Below, piece after piece: positions 36,533-45,565 of a stretch of 64,000 nucleotides of DNA. Under the pieces are notes generated by a model. The model saw only the letters and a list, made by a program, of their open reading frames with translations, had not been told where the DNA came from and ran no database searches. Position numbers and translations under genes: made by a program. The stretch is from Chryseobacterium carnipullorum (lineage in GTDB: Bacteria > Bacteroidota > Bacteroidia > Flavobacteriales > Weeksellaceae). The DNA is taken from the NCBI RefSeq assembly GCF_900142785.1, contig NZ_FRCD01000016.1, forward strand, positions 62,001 through 126,000, read 5' to 3'. The first letter of the stretch is position 1. Each line of letters opens with the position of its first letter.

Positions 36533-37285
36533 CTATCGTTTAATACTTTGTTCTTTCATGTTATTTTTTTCGTGCTTGTTATCCTGTTCCAAACCTTCTA
36601 AAGGTTTATTGGTGTTGATTCTGTTCATATCGGAATCATACAGATTCAAATTTTTGTATTGCGGATTCAGTACCGCTTTGCCTTCTACCACTTTATCGTC
36701 CAATTCAAATTTTACCTTGACGATATTCCCTTTTTCAAGAGATTTGATGGTATTCTCTTTGTATTCCGGCTTATCAAAAATAAGGTTGGATTTTTCTACG
36801 ATCAGAGCCGTATCAACACCATAATTTTTGTAAAAATTCTGGAAATTATAATTTCCTTTTTCAGTTTTCGGTTCGTCAAAATTGAGCTTCACAAAGGCAG
36901 GTTCTAATTGCTCTGTTTTTGGATTGGTGAACTCTATTTTCACAGTGCGACCTTCCAAAAGATTGACCGCTTCTTTTGCAGTAAATGTATTTTCCTTGTT
37001 TACATAAAATTCATGCGACATGCTTTCATCTTTTTTATTTTTAAGCGTTGCATTATAAGAATTGAGAAAAACACCACCACTTTCCGTTTTGTTGAATTTT
37101 AAGGTAAAATCTACTTTGTTTTCGGGCAAAGTTTTGTCTGAAGTGGTTTTAATTTCAAACTCTTGTTTGGTAGATTTAATTCCTTTTTCCAAATCTTTGT
37201 GAAGCTTTTCACCCTCTCCGAAACCGAGGTATTTCATTTGGTCTTTTAGGTATTGTACCTGATCGAATTCTTTTTGTGTTTCCAT
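36533..37285 (-). CDS. element protein with DUF3945-like C-terminus, tentative
   Basis: A 250-residue soluble protein starting METQKEFDQVQYLKDQMKYLGF. The C-terminal part (VVEGKAVLNPQYKNLNLYDSDMNRI) resembles the repeat of DUF3945-type proteins of Bacteroidetes elements; I am not sure of this. The frame is open further upstream to 37444 and that extension looks coding (LLEKQLYGEFYELLDSG), so a frameshift may have split one longer protein. I chose 37285 because METQ makes a natural start. Confidence 0.6.
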   Translation of the reverse strand: METQKEFDQVQYLKDQMKYLGFGEGEKLHKDLEKGIKSTKQEFEIKTTSDKTLPENKVDFTLKFNKTESGGVFLNSYNATLKNKKDESMSHEFYVNKENTFTAKEAVNLLEGRTVKIEFTNPKTEQLEPAFVKLNFDEPKTEKGNYNFQNFYKNYGVDTALIVEKSNLIFDKPEYKENTIKSLEKGNIVKVKFELDDKVVEGKAVLNPQYKNLNLYDSDMNRINTNKPLEGLEQDNKHEKNNMKEQSIKR

Positions 37286-37371
37286 AATGTTTGGGTTTTG
37301 ATTGTTAAATTTTATTTCGTTGATTTTTAATATTCGAGTTTTTGGCAAACTATCTTCATCCAGATAATTTT

Positions 37372-38514
37372 TTAGAATTTTACCGCTATCCAATAATTCG
37401 TAGAATTCCCCATATAGCTGTTTTTCCAATAGGCCGAAAGCCAATTCGTATTTGTCATTTTTTCACAACGTATGACCATCAATAACATTTGGGATTTGTC
37501 CATTTGTTCCTTTATAAGCGAATAATCTCCATCTGTTGTTCCAAATTCTATTTTTTCTGAAAAAGCTTTTCTCTGGTTTGATGTAATCTGTAAGTTCTCC
37601 AGCAAGAATTTGTTTTCTTTATTAAAACTTTTGTGATTGAGCAGATCGTTTTTTTCTTCTACAGAAAGCTTCGGAGAAAGATTATTTTTGACTGCTTTTT
37701 CCTTTATGTCTCCTTCCGCATATATTTTAAAGTCGTGCAAAGTTTTTGGTTCATTATAAAAATCTGTCATACCTGTCCATTCTTTGCTGCCATACGGTAA
37801 TCTATATTCCTGCGTTTGCAGATCATAGCTGTAGTAACTATAACCACCGGGGCTTTTCAGAGATCCGCTCCCATCATCGTAGTCGCGCCATAACCAGCCA
37901 TCCGGAAGGTCAGATGCAGGGATTAAATTTTCTTCACAGCCTTCATCTGAAAAAAAGTCTGCATTTTCTTCCAGATCAGTCATTTCAATTTGATGGCTTC
38001 CTTCTGATGATAACTTTGTAGCTTCAACTTCATAATTTCGATAATGATAAGCTTGCTTTTCATCAATTTGTGTATAGGTCAATCCGGAACTTAAATCAGT
38101 TTTTTTCTCCAATTCCTGAGCCCAGAGATCAGAGAGAAATTTCTGCTTTATGGACTCGTTACTTATAGTAATTTCAGTAGACTCCGTGTTATTTTGCATA
38201 ATCAACTGTTTATTGGCTAGTTGCTGCTTTTCAATAAATCTGACTAATTCAGCGGGAATATTAAATTTATCCTTAATAGGGAAATCCTGATTTGAATTGA
38301 AAAATGTTTTCAATGTAAAATTTGAACCTTGAATAAATTCTTTTCCTTTAGATTGATGAATTGCCATAAAATTTTTCTCTTTATCAGTAAATATCCTCTC
38401 TCCGTCCCGAAAAAACTGTTCAGGTGAAGTGTTTTCCATTTCCTTCGCAAAATTTTTATAAGCCTTCGTTCTCGGAACTAAATTCTTATCAAACCAGGTT
38501 AGATTATCTTCCAT
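37372..38514 (-). CDS. element protein, unknown, probably frameshifted at its 3' end
   Basis: A 380-residue soluble protein. The middle has a Trp/Tyr/Gly-rich region (DGWLWRDYDDGSGSLKSPGG) that may be a small beta domain. The last 25 residues (NTNWLSAYWKNSYMGN) are out of keeping with the rest. The sequence in the next frame continues smoothly (YELAFGLLEKQLYGEF) into the downstream gene. This suggests a one-base indel near 37450. No function can be assigned. Six bases separate it from the gene upstream. Confidence 0.6.
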   Translation of the reverse strand: MEDNLTWFDKNLVPRTKAYKNFAKEMENTSPEQFFRDGERIFTDKEKNFMAIHQSKGKEFIQGSNFTLKTFFNSNQDFPIKDKFNIPAELVRFIEKQQLANKQLIMQNNTESTEITISNESIKQKFLSDLWAQELEKKTDLSSGLTYTQIDEKQAYHYRNYEVEATKLSSEGSHQIEMTDLEENADFFSDEGCEENLIPASDLPDGWLWRDYDDGSGSLKSPGGYSYYSYDLQTQEYRLPYGSKEWTGMTDFYNEPKTLHDFKIYAEGDIKEKAVKNNLSPKLSVEEKNDLLNHKSFNKENKFLLENLQITSNQRKAFSEKIEFGTTDGDYSLIKEQMDKSQMLLMVIRCEKMTNTNWLSAYWKNSYMGNSTNYWIAVKF

Positions 38515-38519
38515 TTTAT

Positions 38520-39230
38520 TTATCTTCTAAACCTTCTTGATTTCTCCACTTCTTCTTCATGCTCCTGCTCATCGTCCCTTCTTTGATTGGCATCCTGATA
38601 CACATCCGGGTCGTTCACATTCAGCTGAATGCCGGAATCGTCTGCTTTGGAGATTTGTTTGTGGTTGGTCGCTATACTGTTTACGGTATTGATCTCTCTG
38701 GAAACAATGCTGAGATCATTCGTAATCTCTTTGGCTATTTCAGGATACTGGTCTATCTTATCCAAAAGATAACTTTTCAGTTTTAGCAATTCATCTTTAT
38801 AACGATTCAGTTCTTCCGTATCATTTTTATCAGCAATGATCGCAGTAAGCTCCGTAGCATTTTTGATGAAGTCAAACTCAACAACTTTGCTGGTTTCTTT
38901 GTCGAAAATGAAGGCTTTTTTCTCAAGCTTCGAAAACTCCGGCAACAGATTGTTAGAGACCTTTTGAATATCGGAATATTCAACTCTGTCCTTACTGTTT
39001 TTAAGTATTTCCGGTAGGTTTTTGTCTCGTTCTAAATGGATGACCTTCAGTTGGGTATTATTATCAGTAAGCTGAAAAGTTGCCCTGTTTTTGTCGTGGT
39101 CTGCAACGATGGTATATCCTTGCAGAAATTTCTGAACATCCTCTATATTTAGCTTTTTAGAGAAAGAATTATCCTCATTAATAATTCCGTATTTTTTTAG
39201 TTCGTCTGTTGGTAAAGTATTAGTGTTCAT
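38520..39230 (-). CDS. element protein, unknown
   Basis: A 236-residue soluble protein. The N-terminal part (LQGYTIVADHDKNRATFQL) is a beta-rich segment, the middle is helical, and the C-terminus is very charged (RRDDEQEHEEEVEKSRRFRR). Such proteins are common near helicase genes of Bacteroidetes elements but have no known role. It overlaps the M23 peptidase gene by 11 bases, so they are coupled. Confidence 0.6.
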   Translation of the reverse strand: MNTNTLPTDELKKYGIINEDNSFSKKLNIEDVQKFLQGYTIVADHDKNRATFQLTDNNTQLKVIHLERDKNLPEILKNSKDRVEYSDIQKVSNNLLPEFSKLEKKAFIFDKETSKVVEFDFIKNATELTAIIADKNDTEELNRYKDELLKLKSYLLDKIDQYPEIAKEITNDLSIVSREINTVNSIATNHKQISKADDSGIQLNVNDPDVYQDANQRRDDEQEHEEEVEKSRRFRR

Positions 39231-40095
39231 AATGGTTTGCTATTAAATTGTTTACTTTTATGATGTCATTTAAAAAATGAGAAGGGTTGATGCTTTGTCC
39301 GAATTCTTTCACCGAAAAATGCAGATGTGGACCTGTAGAGTTTCCTGAGTTTCCGCTTTTCCCAATGATAAAGCCTGCTTTTACTTGTTCTCCTGCCCGA
39401 TAATATATTTCTGAGAGATGCAGATAGGAAGTTTCGAAACGGTTAAAATGTTTTACTTTTATGAAATTTCCCCCACCTTTAGAATCCCAGCCTGTTGCTG
39501 TAACAATTCCATCCATTACAGCATACACATTTTCATAATTGGCTTTTAAGTCAATCCCGTTGTGCATTTTTTTTGTTCCGAAAAAAGGATGCGTTCTTGT
39601 TCCAAAGGGAGATGTAACGGTAATTTTGTTTTTAAGGGGCATTACAATTTTTGAAAAAGATGCTGCCGGTTCATCTACAAAATCATACGTTGTAAAAAAG
39701 TTTTGTTTTTTTGATGCTTGGTTTGTTTCTTCTACTCTATTTTGTGCTTGCAGCATCAAAGAATCTTTCAGTTTTTCAAACTCATTTTTTCGTATTTCTT
39801 TTACACTGTTATACTCTTTAATCAGTGTTTTCAGTGAATCTATTTGACTCGTTAACCACTTCGTCGAACCTTTGGTTTCATTTTTTAAATCTGATTTTGT
39901 GGTGATATTTAAAACTTGCTTCCAAGATTTCTTAGCCTTCTTTTGGTTTACCGGCTCTTCGATATTAGATTTATCTGATACTTTTGGATTTTCAGATTTT
40001 TTCGGTATTGTTGGTGTAATCGTATTGAATTGGGCAAAGCATAAGCAGCTGTAAAACAGCGCCATCAATGTAAATGTGTATTTTAGTTTTTTCAT
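39220..40095 (-). CDS. M23-family metallopeptidase (peptidoglycan hydrolase)
   Basis: A 291-residue exported protein with a Sec leader ending CFAQ. A coiled-coil region (about residues 55-125) precedes the LytM domain with zinc motifs MHNGIDL and GPHLHFSVKEF. It is likely to cut peptidoglycan cross-links and so open the wall for the transfer apparatus. The start at 40095 lies 1-2 bases from the coupling-protein stop; the ORF to 40119 adds eight residues before the natural leader. Confidence 0.86.
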   Translation of the reverse strand: MKKLKYTFTLMALFYSCLCFAQFNTITPTIPKKSENPKVSDKSNIEEPVNQKKAKKSWKQVLNITTKSDLKNETKGSTKWLTSQIDSLKTLIKEYNSVKEIRKNEFEKLKDSLMLQAQNRVEETNQASKKQNFFTTYDFVDEPAASFSKIVMPLKNKITVTSPFGTRTHPFFGTKKMHNGIDLKANYENVYAVMDGIVTATGWDSKGGGNFIKVKHFNRFETSYLHLSEIYYRAGEQVKAGFIIGKSGNSGNSTGPHLHFSVKEFGQSINPSHFLNDIIKVNNLIANHYEH

Positions 40096-40096
40096 T

Positions 40097-42088
40097 TTAT
40101 GCAGCTTTAATATTTTCATTCACAATGAGTTCCACTTCTTTATTGATTTTTCTAAAATTGGTCATCAACACTTCTTCCTTTCGGTTAACCCCTTTCTTAT
40201 CCACAAAAGAATAATAAGAGGGCATTTTCACATAGTTGCTTTCTTCCTCTTGAATGGCTTTCATATCCAAATTAATTTTGCCCCTAATTGCAGATGTTTT
40301 ATATTCCTCAGCAGCGTTTTCTTCTCCCCGCGCGATCATTCCTACCATTTCTCCGGTTTTCAAGGCTGCTATTTTACCTGCCGGAATCATATTGTCCATC
40401 TTTTCATTGATACTGGTGGTTGTTCCTTGCTGCGAAATGGATTGTGAGTATGATTTTTGTTTAATTTTTCCGAAAAGTTTTTCCAGCCAATCCAATGTAT
40501 TTTTGTCTCTGGCAGAACCGGATAGGATATTTCCAACAATGGCAGAAATGGTGTCTGCCACTTCTTTTTTATAGAATTGTCTGAGTTGCGGAATTTCCTG
40601 AAGCCCAAGCATTACAGCAATTTTATTACTTCTTGCAGTAGCTACGATGTTGTCAATTTTATGAATATAGATCGTCGGAAATTCGTCTGCGATAATTCCT
40701 CCCGGTAAATTGTGTTTGGAATTGATCAATCTTAAAGCACTGTTTAACACCGAGGAATAAAGGGCCGAATTAATATCCTGTGTTCCCGGGTCTGAAGCCA
40801 GAATAATAATGGAAGGATTATCTCTGTCGGTTATCTTCAATTCCACTTCATCTCCTGAAAACACCCAAAAACTTTCTTTTGTTGCCAATCTTGAAAGGAA
40901 AATTTTGAGTGTTCCGATTTGTCCTTCCAATTGGTCAAATGCTTTGTTGTCATAAGCCGTTTTGAAAGGTGAAAGCAAAGAGAAAATTTCTTCGTTGGTA
41001 AAAAGCGTGTCGAAAATTTCTTTGTAACTTCGGTTCATAAAGGAAAGAATGTGCGGCATATCAGAATATTTTCCGTTTTCGAATGTTGCAAAAAAATAAA
41101 TGCAGGACGAAAGAAAATTGATGGCAGATTGGGTAAAGAAAGCTTCAGAGCCTCCTCCTGAACTCGAACCTCCTTTTTGTAAAGAGGACACCATTGATTC
41201 TGCCATTTCCTGGGCTTCTGCCAAAGTTTGAATGTACTTTTTATGAAACGGATTTACTCGTTTTGATTTTTCGACATCGTTCAAGTTGATGACGTGGAAA
41301 TTATAATCGTAGTCTTCTTCCTTACTTTTTTTCAATAAATAATGATAGTATGCAATCTGTGCTAGATCGGGGAATTTAAAATCGTAGATGCAGAGACAGA
41401 AACCTTTTGCAATCATTTGTCTTATGGCAGGATTGATGACACCAAACGACTTCCCTGAACCCGGCGTTCCGATGACCATTGTTCCTCTAAAAGGATCAAT
41501 ATTAATATACCCTTTATATGTCTTATTGTTATATCTGAAGATATAAGGAATGTTAATGGAAGTATCAGTGTTCACTAACTTCTGGTTTTGATCGAAGGAT
41601 TCTTCCTCTACATTCCATCGGTCTTTTCCCATTTTCTGCTGCATCAGTTTTGAAATACTGTCTGCACCCATTTGAAGGATAACGGCCCCAAAAAAAGAAA
41701 GAACAGCATAAATTACCTGATAGAGATTGAAGCCGGGAAATACTTTTGGAAGTGTTGCATTACCTGCCTCAGTTTGCCATATCAGCGAAGAGAAAATCAT
41801 CAGTAGACCGAAAATCATAGGAGCGATAATTTCTTTACTAATATTAAGGTCTTTCTTTTTCTTGGCTTTTGTTCCTACAGCTACTAATCCAACCAAAATT
41901 AATGTTGCAAATTTGGCATTGATGGGCGGGTAAATAAAACTCAGCTTTGAAAAATTTTTTAACAAGTTGGATACTATTGGAACATCAGCATTAAGGTAAA
42001 AAAGCGAAGCACAATCCAATGCAACGACTGCATAGACAGCTTTTTGTAGAAAGCCATAGATCTTGATTTGATGTTGTTGTTCTTGCAT
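40097..42088 (-). CDS. mobC: type IV coupling protein, MobC/TraG-VirD4 family
   Basis: A 663-residue membrane-anchored ATPase that brings the relaxase-DNA complex to the secretion channel. The N-terminal third has about four membrane helices (YWFCY-type region). Walker A GTPGSGKS is at 207-214, Walker B GGIIADEF near 455. In Bacteroidetes elements this gene is often near mobA and mobB; here it sits at the far end of the tra operon. Its start ATG overlaps the stop of a tiny upstream frame (TAATG). Confidence 0.9.
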   Translation of the reverse strand: MQEQQHQIKIYGFLQKAVYAVVALDCASLFYLNADVPIVSNLLKNFSKLSFIYPPINAKFATLILVGLVAVGTKAKKKKDLNISKEIIAPMIFGLLMIFSSLIWQTEAGNATLPKVFPGFNLYQVIYAVLSFFGAVILQMGADSISKLMQQKMGKDRWNVEEESFDQNQKLVNTDTSINIPYIFRYNNKTYKGYINIDPFRGTMVIGTPGSGKSFGVINPAIRQMIAKGFCLCIYDFKFPDLAQIAYYHYLLKKSKEEDYDYNFHVINLNDVEKSKRVNPFHKKYIQTLAEAQEMAESMVSSLQKGGSSSGGGSEAFFTQSAINFLSSCIYFFATFENGKYSDMPHILSFMNRSYKEIFDTLFTNEEIFSLLSPFKTAYDNKAFDQLEGQIGTLKIFLSRLATKESFWVFSGDEVELKITDRDNPSIIILASDPGTQDINSALYSSVLNSALRLINSKHNLPGGIIADEFPTIYIHKIDNIVATARSNKIAVMLGLQEIPQLRQFYKKEVADTISAIVGNILSGSARDKNTLDWLEKLFGKIKQKSYSQSISQQGTTTSINEKMDNMIPAGKIAALKTGEMVGMIARGEENAAEEYKTSAIRGKINLDMKAIQEEESNYVKMPSYYSFVDKKGVNRKEEVLMTNFRKINKEVELIVNENIKAA

Positions 42089-42222
42089 TAAGAATAATTT
42101 TCGAAGTATTGATTAAGTAATTTGTGTTCTTTTAATAAGTTACTGTGTAGCTTTTGTTGCTGTTCCTGCAATTTTTTTTGCTTTTCTTGTATTGCAATAA
42201 GATTGGAATTCAACAGATTCAA
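42088..42222 (-). CDS. tiny coiled-coil protein, translationally coupled to mobC
   Basis: A reading frame of about 44 residues with no ATG; a TTG at 42222 is the best start, an ATT at 42231 is another. The translation is rich in Gln, Lys and Leu (IQEKQKKLQEQQQKL), a clear coiled coil, ending LNQYFENYS. Its TAA stop overlaps the mobC start as TAATG, which supports it being translated. Function unknown. Confidence 0.5.
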   Translation of the reverse strand: MNLLNSNLIAIQEKQKKLQEQQQKLHSNLLKEHKLLNQYFENYS

Positions 42223-42230
42223 TTGATTAA

Positions 42231-42455
42231 TTAGCTCATTTCCTCTTTTTCGACTCTCTCAATAATGTATGAGCGGCTTGCTTCTTCAGATATTTTCTCA
42301 TACCAATCTTTAAGGTTTAATAGCTTTTCATAGTCATTTAAGAGTAATTTTCGTTTTTTAGAAAAAATGATTATCAAAATAGAATGGTAGGTGAATATTA
42401 ATAGCAAGAGCACAAAGCATAGTGTAATTGAAAAATTTTCCATTGTATAAATCAT
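42231..42455 (-). CDS. small membrane protein of the tra operon
   Basis: A 74-residue protein with one strong membrane helix (about residues 9-31), then a charged helical tail with aromatic residues (LNLKDWYEKISEEASRSYIIERVEKEE). It lies between traN and the tiny coiled-coil gene; the stop overlaps the next frame. No known Tra name fits. Confidence 0.6.
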   Translation of the reverse strand: MIYTMENFSITLCFVLLLLIFTYHSILIIIFSKKRKLLLNDYEKLLNLKDWYEKISEEASRSYIIERVEKEEMS

Positions 42456-42459
42456 TAAA

Positions 42460-43329
42460 TTAAAAGGTATCGGCTTTAAGAATTTCAGAATAGTTCACCT
42501 TCATTTCTATGGTACGTCCGGAGAGTTGTTCTTCAATCAGACGAATCATCATCACTTTACTGTTTGGGTAAGTAAATTTTTTGAAAACATAGATGTTCCT
42601 GAAATTTTTCCTAAAGTGCTTTTGAGGATTGAGTTGTAAAATGGGCGTCAGATCTACACTTTGGTTGTTTGTTGATTTGTGGATTTTTTTGTCTTCTAAC
42701 GAAAATTTCAATTCCTCAATATCATAGCTCAGATTAGAATTGTTTTTGATAGTCATATCCAAAAAGATGTAATCGCTTATCACATATACATTATTGAGCT
42801 GAAAGCTGAGTTTTAAATTTTTCTCTTCTCTAATTGGATTTTTCTCAGATTTTTTTCGAATAATATCCATCGCAAATTTTCGCAATTCAAGATTTGAGAA
42901 AACCATTTTATCAAACTCTATAGGTTGCATCGCTTCGGGTTGAATATGGATATTAGTAATCGTATTGAGGTTGTCCTGGTTTCTATGCACCACTTTGTAC
43001 TGTGCGATGAAAGACTGCGCAACAACGGTTATCACTCCGATTTTATCTCCATTAAAAAAAATGGAAGGTGCTTTGATTTTTCCTTTCTCACCAAAATCAG
43101 GATGGTCTGTGATTTTTATTCTAGCAATATTGGTCGCTGGCAAATCGCCCGTTAGCAGTTCGGTTGACAAATCCACATACTGAATCGGTTCCGGCGAAAT
43201 AATATGCAGGTTGATCCCTTCGGTAATTTCAATCTCCGGTAAATCGGAAATAATCTGTTCTTTGGTTGCAGTTTGAGCTGTCAAAAATTGAGCTGTGAAT
43301 AATAAAAGGATGTATAATAAAGTTCTCAT
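42460..43329 (-). CDS. traN: conjugative transposon protein TraN (DUF4138)
   Basis: A 289-residue exported protein with a Sec leader ending LTAQ, then a beta-rich domain with IHIISPEPIQYVDLSTE and a later DYIFLDMTIKNNSNLSYDIEELKF segment, both typical of Bacteroidetes TraN. It is thought to be an outer part of the mating channel, similar in place to VirB9. It starts four bases after the traM stop. Confidence 0.86.
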   Translation of the reverse strand: MRTLLYILLLFTAQFLTAQTATKEQIISDLPEIEITEGINLHIISPEPIQYVDLSTELLTGDLPATNIARIKITDHPDFGEKGKIKAPSIFFNGDKIGVITVVAQSFIAQYKVVHRNQDNLNTITNIHIQPEAMQPIEFDKMVFSNLELRKFAMDIIRKKSEKNPIREEKNLKLSFQLNNVYVISDYIFLDMTIKNNSNLSYDIEELKFSLEDKKIHKSTNNQSVDLTPILQLNPQKHFRKNFRNIYVFKKFTYPNSKVMMIRLIEEQLSGRTIEMKVNYSEILKADTF

Positions 43330-43333
43330 TGTT

Positions 43334-44542
43334 TTATTTTTTTTGTTGGTTTTGTGAATCTTTCAATTGTTTTTCGTCGATGAGAAAAACGTAAGAATTG
43401 TATTTCAATTTTGCTTTGTTCTCTTTGATCAGGTTGGCAATAGATTTAGATGTTGATGTAAACAGGCTGGATCCAATGCTTGAGAAAAATCCTTTTCCGC
43501 CCATATCCATCTGTGTGCCCTGAACCGAGTTAGTTCCCATTTCCCGCATCATATCTCTAAAAACACTTTGTGGAACGTACAATCCCTTCATACCGTCAAC
43601 ATCATAAATCGAAAGATTGACAGGATAGATTTCTCCTTTTGTATAGACCGAAACAATACTGAGATTGACTCTTTGCATCGAAAATCCTGAGATTTGCCCG
43701 TATAAAATGGAACCTTTTATTATTTTTTTGTTTCCAACAAAGATGTCTTCCAACAATCGAAATCTGATCCTGCTTCCTAAAAATCCTTTGTTGTTTTCGT
43801 CAATGACTGCTTTGATAAAACTATTTTCTTTCTCCTTATAGAAAGCATTGAACTCATTGTTGATTCCGGATTTGCTCACATTGAAAGTTGAATTTAGAAA
43901 ATCTTCCATCTTATCCGTATTTGATTTCAATCTCTTTTCTGCAGCGAGTTTAGCTTGGTACTCCGGGTCACGAGATTTTTCTAAAGAATCCATTACCAAC
44001 ATTTGTTCTTTCAAATATTTTACAGGATCCGTTTGGACACTTTGTGTCTTTTCTTTAGGTGTATCAGCGTATTTATCTTCCTGGTTTCCGTAAGATTTAT
44101 CATTCAGCATTTTGATGATCTCCGAAGACCTGCTGTAATCCTTATCGTCCCTTTGTGATTGATTTGGTTTGTAATACGAGGATTGATTTCCTTTCGCCTC
44201 ATATTGATTTTGTCTACTATTGACCGTTTTTAGTGAATCTATTTTCCTTTTTTGCGCTAATGACAACTGGTCATCATAGTTCAATAAACTGTCTTCTTCT
44301 TTGTCCAATCCACCGAGCATTGTTCTGTTATCCTCTTTTTTGAAGAAAGCATTATAAGCATCATTTTTGCTCATAATAGAATCCTGCGTATCACCCAGTG
44401 AAAGAGATAATTCTTTTGGCTTGTCTTTTTCAGAAGTGTCCTCTTTGACAAACTGCGCTGCTACATAGCCGAAAAGAAAAAGAAATGGCAAAGCCAAAAG
44501 AGGCAGAATATATTTTTTTTCTTTAAAATTTATTTTTTTCAT
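43334..44542 (-). CDS. traM: conjugative transposon protein TraM
   Basis: A 402-residue protein with one N-terminal membrane helix (about residues 10-30), a long charged spacer (40-220), and a C-terminal beta-domain with FIKAVIDENNKGFLGSRIRFRLLEDI and ILYGQISGFSMQRVNLSI. This is the TraM layout and recalls VirB10, bridging inner and outer membranes. It lies between TraL-like and TraN, the usual order. Confidence 0.87.
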   Translation of the reverse strand: MKKINFKEKKYILPLLALPFLFLFGYVAAQFVKEDTSEKDKPKELSLSLGDTQDSIMSKNDAYNAFFKKEDNRTMLGGLDKEEDSLLNYDDQLSLAQKRKIDSLKTVNSRQNQYEAKGNQSSYYKPNQSQRDDKDYSRSSEIIKMLNDKSYGNQEDKYADTPKEKTQSVQTDPVKYLKEQMLVMDSLEKSRDPEYQAKLAAEKRLKSNTDKMEDFLNSTFNVSKSGINNEFNAFYKEKENSFIKAVIDENNKGFLGSRIRFRLLEDIFVGNKKIIKGSILYGQISGFSMQRVNLSIVSVYTKGEIYPVNLSIYDVDGMKGLYVPQSVFRDMMREMGTNSVQGTQMDMGGKGFFSSIGSSLFTSTSKSIANLIKENKAKLKYNSYVFLIDEKQLKDSQNQQKK

Positions 44543-44576
44543 TTATTTTTGATTTTTGTATAAATTGCCTCCGGTG

Positions 44577-44930
44577 CTACCGGCCATTTTTTAATTTTTG
44601 GTATTGGTTGAACAGATAGTCAATTCGTAAGCTGTCTTCTTTTTCAAGAGCGTTTTGGTCTCTTTTTTCTTTTAAAGTTTTCAGTTCGTTCACAATTTTC
44701 TCCATCTCTTTATCATTGTTCACAGGTGGATTTTGACTCATCTTACTCTTAGAATAGAGAACCGGAGGCCTTATTTTGAAAGCCGTTTCGGAAGGGAAAA
44801 AGATACCTTGAATGAGAGACCCTATAAATGAAACCGACAGTAGAATCATTGAATACGTGAAGAATTTCTTCGGATTTTGAACTGCCCACTGCAGCCATTT
44901 CTGACCTTTTTTTTTAAATGTAGTTTCCAT
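44577..44930 (-). CDS. TraL-like small membrane protein
   Basis: A 117-residue protein with one membrane helix (about residues 24-42) and a coiled, charged tail (DKEMEKIVNELKTLKEKRDQ). The position between traK and traM is that of TraL in the CTnDOT-type operon. The identity rests on position and topology, since TraL sequence is poorly conserved. Confidence 0.62.
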   Translation of the reverse strand: METTFKKKGQKWLQWAVQNPKKFFTYSMILLSVSFIGSLIQGIFFPSETAFKIRPPVLYSKSKMSQNPPVNNDKEMEKIVNELKTLKEKRDQNALEKEDSLRIDYLFNQYQKLKNGR

Positions 44931-44932
44931 TT

Positions 44933-45547
44933 TTAGTAAGAGTTTTTATTTTGATTGGATAGTTCTTCGTTATTGATGATTCGCCAGTTTTTAAGAATCA
45001 CGCCGTGAGGATTATTAGGGCTCCGAATGATGTCTTCAAAGAAACCTTCGGCGATGAGCATTCTGGTAATGACAGAAGATTTTCTTGTGATCATCTGTTT
45101 TCCGAAAAAGCTAAATTTCTTCTGTTCCATATTGAGTGCAATAGAATCGGTATGGATACTGACCATCGAACTGGACGCGATGATCTGATTGTAAAAACCT
45201 TTTTCCTTTAAGTTGGTATATTCTTTTTTCCCGCTGTCATCAATGAGATATAATGACTTTTGAATATTATCCTTGATATAGGTATCATCTGGAGCGAGTG
45301 TGAAAAACAGTCTGTGGAAAAGTTCTATCTGCGCTTTGTATTCAACAGGTCGGTTGAGAAGTACGTCCGTTTGCTTGGCAAGAACCGGAACCCCATTATC
45401 TAAAATGTAAATGGATCTTCTGGAATCCTCGATCATTCTGTACGCAAAGAAAAATCCTGCAATGACAATGAAAACAGCAAAAGCAATGGTTGAGATTGAA
45501 ATAACCTTGTTGATTTTAATTCTTTGTTCTATGTTTTTAATAAGCAT
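44933..45547 (-). CDS. traK: conjugative transposon protein TraK
   Basis: A 204-residue protein with one membrane helix (about residues 17-37) and a periplasmic domain containing VEYKAQIELFHRLFFTLAPDD and LIAEGFFEDIIRSPNNPHGVILKNWRI. These are strong TraK features and TraK is thought to be VirB8-like. It lies two bases from the TraL-like gene and follows traJ. Confidence 0.88.
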   Translation of the reverse strand: MLIKNIEQRIKINKVISISTIAFAVFIVIAGFFFAYRMIEDSRRSIYILDNGVPVLAKQTDVLLNRPVEYKAQIELFHRLFFTLAPDDTYIKDNIQKSLYLIDDSGKKEYTNLKEKGFYNQIIASSSMVSIHTDSIALNMEQKKFSFFGKQMITRKSSVITRMLIAEGFFEDIIRSPNNPHGVILKNWRIINNEELSNQNKNSY

Positions 45548-45565
45548 TTATGGTAATTTTTGAGA

